A DNA stretch of 5,654 bases, taken from assembly GCA_945898025.1 (NCBI GenBank), contig CAMDGT010000088.1:1-5654 (forward strand). Direction: 5' to 3'. Positions 1-5,654 of the stretch are shown here, in pieces. The position numbers and the translations under genes are program-made. The notes under the pieces were generated by a model. It saw nothing but the letters and a program-made list of their open reading frames with translations. It was not told the DNA's origin and searched no databases. Each line of letters opens with the position of its first letter. Positions within the stretch are counted from its first letter, which is position 1. This DNA comes from Rickettsia typhi (GTDB lineage: Bacteria > Pseudomonadota > Alphaproteobacteria > Rickettsiales > UBA1997).

Positions 1-2141
1 GTTTCTTCTTTACCAAGGCTTTTAGGGTTATCAAAACCAACATAAACACCAACAACTAAATCTGGAGAAAAGCCAACAAACCAAGAATCGTAAGAGTTGT
101 TAGTGGTTCCAGTTTTTCCAGCTATTACTTTGCCAATTGATTTTGCACTTGCTGCCGTTCCCCTTTCAATAACCCCTTGCAACATCGAAGTAATTTGATA
201 AGCGGTTGCAGAGTCGGTTATTTGTTCTCTATTATCTTCTAATTCAGGGGTTTTAATATTGCTACTCATTGCTCCACTTTCGTTAATTATGCATTCTGGA
301 CACTTTCTTTTATCTAGGCGATAAATAATTTTTCCATTTTTATCTTGCATTTTTTCTATCATCGAAGGTTTAATTAATTTTCCGCCATTCGCCATCATTG
401 AATATGCAGTAACCATTCTTATTAGGCTAGTTTCAACTGAGCCAAGCGCTAAAGAATAAATTTTTTGTGGATTGTCGCTAACTCCGAATCTTTTTACCAC
501 TTCAGCAACCTTATCTAAGCCAACCGCATCAGCAACTTTAACAGTGGTCACATTTCTTGAGGTTTCTAACCCTGTTCTTAGAGTTGTTGGGCCGTAAAAT
601 TTATGAGAATAATTGGCTGGAGTATAAGGAGGCATTCCTATTCCTTGATCGAAAGAAGTTTCCTCGTCAATAATAATTGTGGCAGGATTCATGCCATTTT
701 CAAGGGCAGCTATATAAGCAAAAGTTTTCATTGTTGAGCCGGGCTGTCTTAATGCTTGAGTAGCGCGATTAAATTGATTTGGTCCATCAACGTAGCCACC
801 CATCATTGCTAGAACTCTTCCTGTATAGGGATCCATTGCAATAAAACCGCCATTAACTTCAGGTAGTTGTTTTAGTGTGTAGCGATCGTCTTTACTGTTC
901 TTTTCAACAAAAATGACATCGCCAATTTTTAAAACATCGCCTATTTTTTTAACAGCCGGACCAACTCTATCTGCACTTATATGTTTTCTTGCCCATTTTA
1001 AAGAGGTGAAGTCGATGGTCCCAAGATTACCATTTTCAATGCCAATTGCAATATCTTTATTCATAGAAAGAACTATAGCCTTATTCCAAGTTGATTTATA
1101 AGGTTTATCTATTTCTATTTTTTTTAAGTTTTCTTGCCAATTGCCAGTAGTTTCAATGTTGTTTAATGGACCGCGATAACCATTTTTTTGGTCGTAATTC
1201 TCAATGCCAATATTAAAGAATTTTTCAGCAATCGTTTGTAGTTTTGCTTCAAGAGTTGTATTTACAACAATTCCACTTTCAAAAACATTATTGGAGCCAT
1301 ATAATTCAGTTAATTCTTTTTTTACACTGTCAGAAAAAAAATCTGCTTTAGTGATTTCTTTTTCTGATTTTATCTTAAGGCTAATTGGTTTCTCAGTTGC
1401 CTCTTTCCCCTGTTCCTCTTTAATAAAATTATTTTTTATCATTCTTTTGATTACCCAATCTCTTCTGATTTTTGCTTTTTCAATATTTTTTCGTGGATCA
1501 AGTTTTGAGGGAGCCTTTGGCAATGTTGCAAGCAAGGCATTTTCTTCAATTGTGAGGTCATTAATTGATTTATCGAAATAAACTTGTGCCGCCGCGGCAA
1601 CCCCATAGGCTCCAGAGCCAAGATATATTTGATTTAGATATAGTTCAAGGATTTTATCTTTAGGAATCGCTTTGCTAATTTGTCTAGCGAGAATCACTTC
1701 TTTAATTTTTCTCTCAATAGTTCTTTCGTTGGTCAGTAAAAAGTTTTTTACTACTTGTTGAGTTATAGTTGAGGCACCGCCGAATTTTTCATCTCGTTTG
1801 AAAATAGAAAAAATATTTTGAATTGTGGCTCTAAAAATTGCATAGATATTAACTCCAGAATGCTCATAAAATTGATCATCTTCCGCCGCTAAAAATGCAT
1901 TAATAAGGTTTTTAGGCATATTTTCAATTGCAACAAATATTCTTTTTTCTTTAGAAAATTCACTAATTAAAGTGCCATCTGAAGCATAAAGACGGGTTGT
2001 GATTATTGGATTATATTCTTTTAATTGTTGATAATCTGGTAGATTTTTGCTATATTTATTAAATAGACTAGCGATGATTAGTGTAAAAATCGCAATTATT
2101 ATAATCGCTGTAATTGATGTAAATTTAATAATTTTTTTCAT
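1..2141 (-). CDS. mrcA: Penicillin-binding protein 1A (bifunctional murein glycosyltransferase/transpeptidase), 3' end cut by window edge
   Basis: Class A PBP that polymerises lipid II into glycan strands and cross-links the stem peptides on the outer face of the inner membrane. The minus-strand frame is open from ATG at 2141 to the window edge, giving 713 codons and no stop. Seen in order: a short basic N-terminus and one membrane anchor (about residues 8-27); a GT51 domain with EDDQFYEHSG (catalytic Glu87), GGASTITQQ, and RKIKE (Glu148); an OB-like insert beginning near GYRGP (about 320); and a transpeptidase domain with the nucleophile Ser469 in GSTMK, SRN at 528-530 and KTGTTN (Lys676). 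A CPEC pair lies at 614-617. The visible end, GFDNPKSLGKEE, matches the usual place in the family, so perhaps 70-100 C-terminal residues are missing. The motifs all share one frame, so it is not frameshifted. AAGA lies 5 nt before the ATG. It follows the glycosyltransferase gene by 10 bp, probably in one transcript. Confidence 0.95.
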   Translation of the reverse strand, partial: MKKIIKFTSITAIIIIAIFTLIIASLFNKYSKNLPDYQQLKEYNPIITTRLYASDGTLISEFSKEKRIFVAIENMPKNLINAFLAAEDDQFYEHSGVNIYAIFRATIQNIFSIFKRDEKFGGASTITQQVVKNFLLTNERTIERKIKEVILARQISKAIPKDKILELYLNQIYLGSGAYGVAAAAQVYFDKSINDLTIEENALLATLPKAPSKLDPRKNIEKAKIRRDWVIKRMIKNNFIKEEQGKEATEKPISLKIKSEKEITKADFFSDSVKKELTELYGSNNVFESGIVVNTTLEAKLQTIAEKFFNIGIENYDQKNGYRGPLNNIETTGNWQENLKKIEIDKPYKSTWNKAIVLSMNKDIAIGIENGNLGTIDFTSLKWARKHISADRVGPAVKKIGDVLKIGDVIFVEKNSKDDRYTLKQLPEVNGGFIAMDPYTGRVLAMMGGYVDGPNQFNRATQALRQPGSTMKTFAYIAALENGMNPATIIIDEETSFDQGIGMPPYTPANYSHKFYGPTTLRTGLETSRNVTTVKVADAVGLDKVAEVVKRFGVSDNPQKIYSLALGSVETSLIRMVTAYSMMANGGKLIKPSMIEKMQDKNGKIIYRLDKRKCPECIINESGAMSSNIKTPELEDNREQITDSATAYQITSMLQGVIERGTAASAKSIGKVIAGKTGTTNNSYDSWFVGFSPDLVVGVYVGFDNPKSLGKEE

Positions 2142-2151
2142 AAATATCTTG

Positions 2152-3249
2152 TTAAAAATTTTTATTTTTTGATTTCTTTGTTTCATCGCCAACAAATTCA
2201 GCTAAATTATTTTTTAGCGCGGAGTAGGAAAATCTTTGCTTGAGTCTGCTGTAGGCGCTTGCAATCATTTCATTGGTTTCTAGGCTATTAGAAATTAATT
2301 TATATACGGAATCCCTGATGCGATAATGTAAACTGGTGAGAGGCTCTCTGACTACTAGCTGACCCTCAATATTGTGTCGCAGAATTTCTAATGGCCCATC
2401 GCAACAAGTTGCAATTATTGGTTTTTTATATTTCATTGCTTCAAGAATAACTAACCCAAATGGCTCAGAAATTGAAGGTAAGATAAAAATATCAATTTCG
2501 TTAAAAAATTTCTTTTTATCTTCTATCCAACCAAGAAATTCAACCGCCTCAGGCTCAATATCAAGTTTCTTAATCAGGCTTTGGAGATAAGGAACGTAAG
2601 GACCAGACCCTGCAATCTTAAGAAGAAATCGATAATCTATAGCTTCTTGTCTTAGTAGATCTAGTGCTCTCACTACATGATCAAAGCCTTTGCTTTCATC
2701 AATCCTGCCAATTACACCTAGTGTTATGACTGGTTTTTTATCAAAATTAACAGGCTCAAAATAATCGCTAATATTTTCAACTTCAATTCCGTTATGCATA
2801 ACAAAGCTACGATTTTCAGGTTGCCCCGCATCAATGGTGCGATAAAATATTTGTTTATTAATTGAAAATATAAGGTCGCAACCAATTGATCTTTTGATAT
2901 TATTGCTATGATTTACTGCTATTTGGAAAATCTTTCTTTGTTTGATTCTTTTAATTGCCTTGCGACATAATTGAGTAGATCTGCCAGCATGCGAGAAAAC
3001 AACATCGGCATCAAATTGATTAAAAATATTTTTTAAATTTTTTATTGCTAGAAGATCAATATAGCCAAAATTATTTTTAATTTTTATAATCTTAACTCCA
3101 ATTTCTGAAATTTTATCGATATAAGGGGCATCTTCCCTAACTATTGCAATTACTTGATGTCCTAATTGATGAAGCAATAAAGAGTAGTCGTAAAAAGCTT
3201 GTTCTAAGCCGCCATTTCTATTGGTCAGTAAAATATTAACGATATTCAT
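2152..3249 (-). CDS. GT4 family (GT-B fold) glycosyltransferase
   Basis: 365-residue retaining glycosyltransferase, probably cytosolic or peripheral to the inner membrane, moving a sugar from a nucleotide donor to a glycan or lipid. The N-terminal Rossmann half starts MNIVNILLTNRNGGLEQAFYDY, with the Gly-Gly loop typical of the acceptor side. The C-terminal donor half has GRIDESKGFD (181-190, conserved Arg and Lys that contact the donor phosphates in this family), AGSGP (213-217), and the EX7E signature EPFGLVILE (Glu262, Glu270). No membrane segment or signal peptide is seen. The tail from about 356 is Lys/Asn-rich. The ATG at 3249 fits the family start, but no Shine-Dalgarno sequence precedes it. 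It lies 10 bp upstream of the PBP1A gene, suggesting a role in envelope glycan synthesis (LPS, capsule or another surface glycan). Donor and acceptor cannot be read from the sequence, so no symbol is given. Confidence 0.9.
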   Translation of the reverse strand: MNIVNILLTNRNGGLEQAFYDYSLLLHQLGHQVIAIVREDAPYIDKISEIGVKIIKIKNNFGYIDLLAIKNLKNIFNQFDADVVFSHAGRSTQLCRKAIKRIKQRKIFQIAVNHSNNIKRSIGCDLIFSINKQIFYRTIDAGQPENRSFVMHNGIEVENISDYFEPVNFDKKPVITLGVIGRIDESKGFDHVVRALDLLRQEAIDYRFLLKIAGSGPYVPYLQSLIKKLDIEPEAVEFLGWIEDKKKFFNEIDIFILPSISEPFGLVILEAMKYKKPIIATCCDGPLEILRHNIEGQLVVREPLTSLHYRIRDSVYKLISNSLETNEMIASAYSRLKQRFSYSALKNNLAEFVGDETKKSKNKNF

Positions 3250-3263
3250 TGAGTTTGCGATGA

Positions 3264-3293
3264 ATTTTATTGATAAAGCATTATTTTTGTAAA
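3264..3293 (-). promoter_or_regulatory. Possible sigma-70-like promoter for the GT4-PBP1A unit
   Basis: Read on the minus strand, TTTACA (3293-3288) and TAAAAT (3269-3264) are separated by 18 bp, and each matches five of six consensus bases. The -10 box ends only 14 nt before the ATG at 3249, so the leader would be about 7 nt, which fits the lack of a ribosome binding site. The whole 185 bp divergent spacer is so AT-rich that chance matches are likely. No other structured element is evident in it. Confidence 0.25.
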
Positions 3294-3434
3294 AATTAAT
3301 TTATGGTGCTTATTTTATAATTGTTAAAAATTGCAAATATGTTGTTTGATTAAAAAAATCTTTTAAATTAAGTTAACTATTATTTTATTTGCTAGTTAAT
3401 CCATTGCAATAGTTTTTCTTAAATTTTAATACTC

Positions 3435-3992
3435 ATGACTAAACATTCTTCATCTTTTAAAAATATTTTTGAATATTTACCGCTTATTATTTTTTTTATA
3501 ATCTACAAAACTCAACATTCGATATATCTTGCAACAATTGCATTGATTATTGCTACAATTATCTCTTCAGCAATAATATTTTTTACTAGCAAGAAATTGC
3601 CCATCATTTCTTTGTTTTCTGCCTTTATCGTTGCTATTTTTGGAGGTCTTACCATTATTTTTGATAATGATATTTTTATTAAATTAAAGCCGACAATTAT
3701 TAATTTAATATTTGCAACTATATTGATTTATGGGCATCTCACTAAAAAGCCTTTACTTTCTTACTTGCTTGGTGAGCAAATAAAGCTATCAGATGAGGCT
3801 TGGATAAAGCTTTCTCAAAGGTTTAGTGTCTTTTTTATTTTTCTCGCTCTATTAAATGAAGTTATCTGGCGAAATTTTTCCACCGAATTTTGGGTTAATT
3901 TTAAAGTATTTGGCATGATGACTATATCTTTTATTTTTACTATTTCGCAGGCTAGTTTTATAATGTCAGAAAATAAAAAAATAACTAAGTAA
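3435..3992 (+). CDS. yciB: YciB/septation protein A family inner-membrane protein
   Basis: 185-residue polytopic inner-membrane protein. In enterobacteria the family affects envelope integrity, cell length and division, and contacts elongation and septation proteins; the biochemical activity is not settled. Family marks visible here: EYLPLIIFFIIYK (13-25), IFGGLTIIFDNDIFIKLKPT (68-87), KKPLLSYLLG (104-113), and WVNFKVFG (153-160), the last the same as I recall from E. coli YciB. About five or six hydrophobic segments can be drawn: roughly 13-24, 29-50, 55-76, 86-102, 130-146 and 158-176. Length matches the usual 175-200. There is no alternative start nearby and no Shine-Dalgarno before the ATG. 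It is divergent from the GT4-PBP1A unit, so envelope genes flank the spacer on both sides, and its stop overlaps the hisI start. A broader product name would be intracellular septation protein A. Confidence 0.93.
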   Translation: MTKHSSSFKNIFEYLPLIIFFIIYKTQHSIYLATIALIIATIISSAIIFFTSKKLPIISLFSAFIVAIFGGLTIIFDNDIFIKLKPTIINLIFATILIYGHLTKKPLLSYLLGEQIKLSDEAWIKLSQRFSVFFIFLALLNEVIWRNFSTEFWVNFKVFGMMTISFIFTISQASFIMSENKKITK

Positions 3993-4327
3993 TGATCAAT
4001 AATTTACAAGAAATTATCAATAAAATAAAATTTGACAATAAAGGTTTGGTGCCAGCAATTGCACAAGAGACTACAACTAAAAAAATTTTAATGATGGCTT
4101 GGATGAGTAAGGAAAGTTTAGAAGCGACTGTAAATAGCGGTTTAGCAACTTATTTTTCAAGATCAAGAAATGAGATATGGCAAAAAGGAGCAACTTCTGG
4201 CAATTATCAAAAAGTTATAAGAATAGAAGCGGATTGTGATTTTGATTGTTTGTTAATTACTGTAGAGCAAGTTGGAAATGCTTGTCATACAGGGGAATAT
4301 AGCTGTTTCTTTAGACAAATAAAATAA
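3992..4327 (+). CDS. hisI: Phosphoribosyl-AMP cyclohydrolase
   Basis: 111-residue cytosolic enzyme of histidine synthesis (third step): opens the adenine ring of phosphoribosyl-AMP to give the ProFAR intermediate. It has only the HisI domain; the HisE pyrophosphohydrolase is not fused, as is usual in alphaproteobacteria. Visible motifs: GLVPAIAQE (18-26), MMAWMSKESLEAT (34-46), YFSRSRNEIWQKGATSGNYQ (54-73), then DCDFD (81-85), with Asp81, Asp83 and Asp85 as the expected Mg ligands, and ACHTGEYSCF (97-106). Cys82, Cys98 and Cys105 have the 16 and 7 residue spacing of the zinc cysteines in characterised HisI. The N-terminus is short but complete. Its ATG shares one base with the yciB stop (TAATG), implying translational coupling, since no ribosome binding site is evident. 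No other his gene is in the window. Confidence 0.96.
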   Translation: MINNLQEIINKIKFDNKGLVPAIAQETTTKKILMMAWMSKESLEATVNSGLATYFSRSRNEIWQKGATSGNYQKVIRIEADCDFDCLLITVEQVGNACHTGEYSCFFRQIK

Positions 4328-4356
4328 TCTTTTAAAGTAATTTAAAAAGAATTATT
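4323..4356. terminator. Possible bidirectional hairpin between convergent hisI and nfu
   Basis: An inverted repeat pairs 4323-4336 with 4341-4356: 14 base pairs, two single-base bulges, and a GTAA loop (4337-4340) that would be a GNRA-type tetraloop in RNA. It includes the hisI stop codon and ends 10 bp before the nfu stop. Only one pair is G-C, so the stem is weak. The minus-strand readout is followed by a T-rich stretch, the plus-strand one less so. Position between two converging genes is the best argument for termination. Confidence 0.35.
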
Positions 4357-4365
4357 GATATATTT

Positions 4366-4944
4366 CTATTCATCATCAATTACTTGTTCAACTGCAATAA
4401 TTTCAGGAACATAATGTTTTAACATTTGTTCAACCCCGCTTTTAAGTGTAATGGTTGAGCTAGGACAACCAGAGCAAGAGCCTTTTAAAATTAGCTTTAC
4501 AATTCCATCTTCAAAACTATGAAAAATTATATCGCCTCCATCCATTGCCACTGCTGGTCTAACTTTAATATCTAGTAATTCTTTAATTTGCTTTACTATT
4601 TCGCTATCGTTTTCATTGATTGAATTGGAATTGTTACTATCGTTGGCAGCATCGGCAAAAATAATTGGTTTATTACCAACAATGAAATCAATTATGGTGG
4701 CAATAATCTCGGTTTTAATTGTTTTCCAATCTGTGTCGTCGTTTTTAGTGATGGTTATAAAATCTTTAGCAATAAATATTGATTCTATTGCTTTTATTTC
4801 AAATAGCTGTAATGCCAAGGGAGATTTACTAACAGCTTGTTGTTGATTTTTGAATTCAAAATTTCCTGCTTCAGTTATGATATGCCCATCTGCAATAAAT
4901 TTTAAAGTTGCAGGGTTCGGAGTTTGTTCGGTTTGAATAAACAT
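4366..4944 (-). CDS. nfu: Nfu-type iron-sulfur cluster scaffold/carrier protein
   Basis: 192-residue cytosolic protein that carries an Fe-S cluster and hands it to client enzymes. Two domains are visible. The N-terminal Nfu_N domain (about 1-90) begins MFIQTEQTPNPATLKFIADG and contains SPLALQLFEI and FITITK; this is the arrangement of alphaproteobacterial and mitochondrial NFU1 proteins. The C-terminal NifU-like domain (about 115-187) has IKELLDIKVRPAVAMDGGDI and the cluster-binding CxxC in KGSCSGCPSSTITLKSGVEQ (Cys157, Cys160). Between them, residues 100-115 form an Asn/Ser/acidic linker. Length is normal for the family. The start at 4944 matches the conserved MFIQTE opening, although no Shine-Dalgarno precedes it. 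It lies 90 bp downstream of an unrecognised gene on the same strand and converges with hisI. No other Fe-S assembly gene is present. The symbol is a family name rather than a proven orthologue call. Confidence 0.95.
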   Translation of the reverse strand: MFIQTEQTPNPATLKFIADGHIITEAGNFEFKNQQQAVSKSPLALQLFEIKAIESIFIAKDFITITKNDDTDWKTIKTEIIATIIDFIVGNKPIIFADAANDSNNSNSINENDSEIVKQIKELLDIKVRPAVAMDGGDIIFHSFEDGIVKLILKGSCSGCPSSTITLKSGVEQMLKHYVPEIIAVEQVIDDE

Positions 4945-4998
4945 AAAGTTTTATTTTAGTTATTATTAAATAATAAATTTATTTATTATCTGACCATA

Positions 4999-5026
4999 AA
5001 TATAAGGCATTTCAACATTTTATCAA
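4999..5026 (-). promoter_or_regulatory. Possible sigma-70-like promoter for nfu
   Basis: On the minus strand TTGATA (5026-5021) and TATATT (5004-4999) are 16 bp apart, each with five of six consensus bases. Transcription would begin near 4992 and leave a leader of about 47 nt. This suggests nfu can be transcribed separately from the gene upstream. The AT-rich background makes a chance match possible. Confidence 0.35.
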
Positions 5027-5034
5027 GAAGTTAT

Positions 5035-5448
5035 TTATTCTTTTGCAATTTTTATTTCTTTCTCTCCTTCTAAACTATTTAATGCACCTGAAAAGTCATC
5101 CAATAGTTGACTATACATCATTTTATCGCGATTTTTTTTAAGTAAATTCTCGCTATTTGTTGCAATTTGATTATTGGCAAAGTAATTATTTGCGAATTCT
5201 ATAAAATCTGAGGTGGCTTGTTTCATTGGTTGATTGCGATTTATCATAAAGCAAAAAGGAATATTGTCAAAAATATTTTTTAAAGATTTACAAGTAAAGT
5301 CATCTGCAAATAATTTTGAATTTATTTTGCAATCAATAGTAGCTAAATTTTTGTTATTACTAATCAAAGACTTTATGGCTTCGATATTTGAATTTTCAAG
5401 TTCAATACTAAATTTCTTATTATCGCCTTTTAAATATTGTGAAATCAA
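5035..5448 (-). CDS. Unrecognised Lys/Asn-rich hypothetical protein, possibly 5'-truncated
   Basis: From the TTG at 5448 this encodes 137 residues, rich in Lys, Asn, Glu and Ser, with no signal peptide and no membrane segment. I recognise no domain. Features seen: three cysteines (Cys40, Cys53, and Cys66 in IPFCFMINRNQP) and a probably helical C-terminal half with a run of charged residues ending EGEKEIKIAKE. TTG is the only standard start in the upper part. AGAGA stands 5 nt before it and could serve as a weak ribosome binding site. However, the same frame stays open for 32 more codons, back to a TAA at 5547-5545, and that stretch reads like protein (for example ITSIRKLENLDIIKIKND) but has no ATG, GTG, TTG or CTG. 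So the true gene may begin further upstream and be broken, frameshifted, or interrupted near 5545. It precedes nfu by 90 bp on the same strand; no functional link is implied. Confidence 0.5.
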   Translation of the reverse strand: MISQYLKGDNKKFSIELENSNIEAIKSLISNNKNLATIDCKINSKLFADDFTCKSLKNIFDNIPFCFMINRNQPMKQATSDFIEFANNYFANNQIATNSENLLKKNRDKMMYSQLLDDFSGALNSLEGEKEIKIAKE

Positions 5449-5544
5449 TTGATTCTCTAGATCGTCATTTTTTATTTTAATAATATCAAGATTTTCTAGC
5501 TTTCTAATTGAGGTAATTTCAGCATCATTGATGTTACTATTATT

Positions 5545-5654
5545 TTATTGACTATTAATATTGGCTCAAAGCTCGCAGAATCAATGTAATTTCATAAAAT
5601 TGCTTGCCTTCATCAAGTTAAGGTTAGGGGTTTAGAAGATCTGTTTAATAGGGT
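5545..5654. other. Unassigned right-hand end without an intact gene
   Basis: All six frames are interrupted or too short to judge. The last ~94 bases are about 36% G+C (34 of 94 counted), higher than the flanking genes, and contain GGCTCAAAGCTCGCAG near 5563-5578 and a G-rich run AGGTTAGGGG near 5621-5630. On the plus strand one frame is open from 5590 to the edge (21 codons). On the minus strand a 31-codon frame containing FEPILIVNKIIVTS overlaps the start of the open frame of the neighbouring hypothetical gene. It may be a repeat or mobile-element end, a decayed gene, or intergenic DNA. I cannot name it. Confidence 0.3.

Noticed and set aside
1334..1341. Run of eight A in the PBP1A gene, considered as a frameshift or slippage site
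   Set aside because: The catalytic motifs on both sides (Glu87, Glu148 and Ser469, Lys676) are in the same frame, so no net shift occurs.
913..1581. Plus-strand open frames of 62 and 125 codons with hydrophobic translations
   Set aside because: They lie antisense inside the PBP1A gene, whose motifs are unbroken in the opposite strand. Hydrophobic composition is what the complement of AT-rich coding DNA produces.
2372..2590. 72-codon plus-strand open frame
   Set aside because: Antisense to the glycosyltransferase gene across its EX7E region; no recognisable protein.
3404..3432. TTGCAA and TAATAC, 17 bp apart, before yciB
   Set aside because: The -10 box ends 2 nt before the ATG, so the start of transcription would fall inside the gene, and no later start codon fits the conserved N-terminus.
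4616..4846. 76-codon plus-strand open frame
   Set aside because: Antisense to the nfu coding region, no family resemblance.
4972..4983. Perfect 12 bp palindrome AATAAATTTATT upstream of nfu, possible operator
   Set aside because: Entirely A and T in an AT-rich spacer; such palindromes arise easily by chance, and it matches no Fe-S regulator site I know.
5234..5452. 72-codon plus-strand open frame
   Set aside because: Antisense to the hypothetical gene and without coding character of its own.
1..5654. CRISPR arrays, tRNA or rRNA genes, toxin-antitoxin or defence modules
   Set aside because: Looked for on both strands. No regularly spaced repeats, no cloverleaf-like sequence and no recognisable defence protein were found.

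Overview
The window looks like chromosomal housekeeping DNA from an AT-rich alphaproteobacterium (roughly 30% G+C by eye). The PBP1A-type murein synthase with a GYRGP segment, the Nfu protein with a mitochondrial-type N-terminal domain, and a free-standing HisI not fused to HisE all fit that group. The base composition recalls host-associated or streamlined lineages such as Rickettsiales, Holosporales or Pelagibacterales relatives. I cannot place it more precisely, and a histidine-pathway gene argues against the most reduced rickettsiae.

Layout. On the minus strand, from 3249 down to 1, a GT4 family glycosyltransferase is followed 10 bp later by penicillin-binding protein 1A, which runs off the left edge before its stop codon. 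This pair looks like an operon for the cell envelope. A 185 bp AT-rich divergent spacer (3250-3434) separates it from a plus-strand pair: yciB (inner-membrane septation protein A family) and hisI (phosphoribosyl-AMP cyclohydrolase), which overlap by one base. hisI converges on a minus-strand Nfu-type iron-sulfur carrier gene across a 38 bp gap; an imperfect hairpin covers that gap and the end of hisI. Upstream of nfu on the same strand lies an unrecognised Lys/Asn-rich gene (5035-5448). Its frame stays open to 5544 without a normal start codon, so its 5' end may be broken. The last ~110 bases carry no intact gene and are somewhat richer in G+C.

Functionally, three genes concern the envelope (peptidoglycan polymerisation and cross-linking, a sugar transferase, a membrane protein linked to envelope synthesis and division), one histidine synthesis and one Fe-S cluster delivery. 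I see no CRISPR array, tRNA, rRNA, phage gene or defence system, and no convincing new system. The parts most worth checking are the right-hand end (truncated gene plus unidentified flank), the GT4-PBP1A pairing, and the single histidine gene coupled to yciB.
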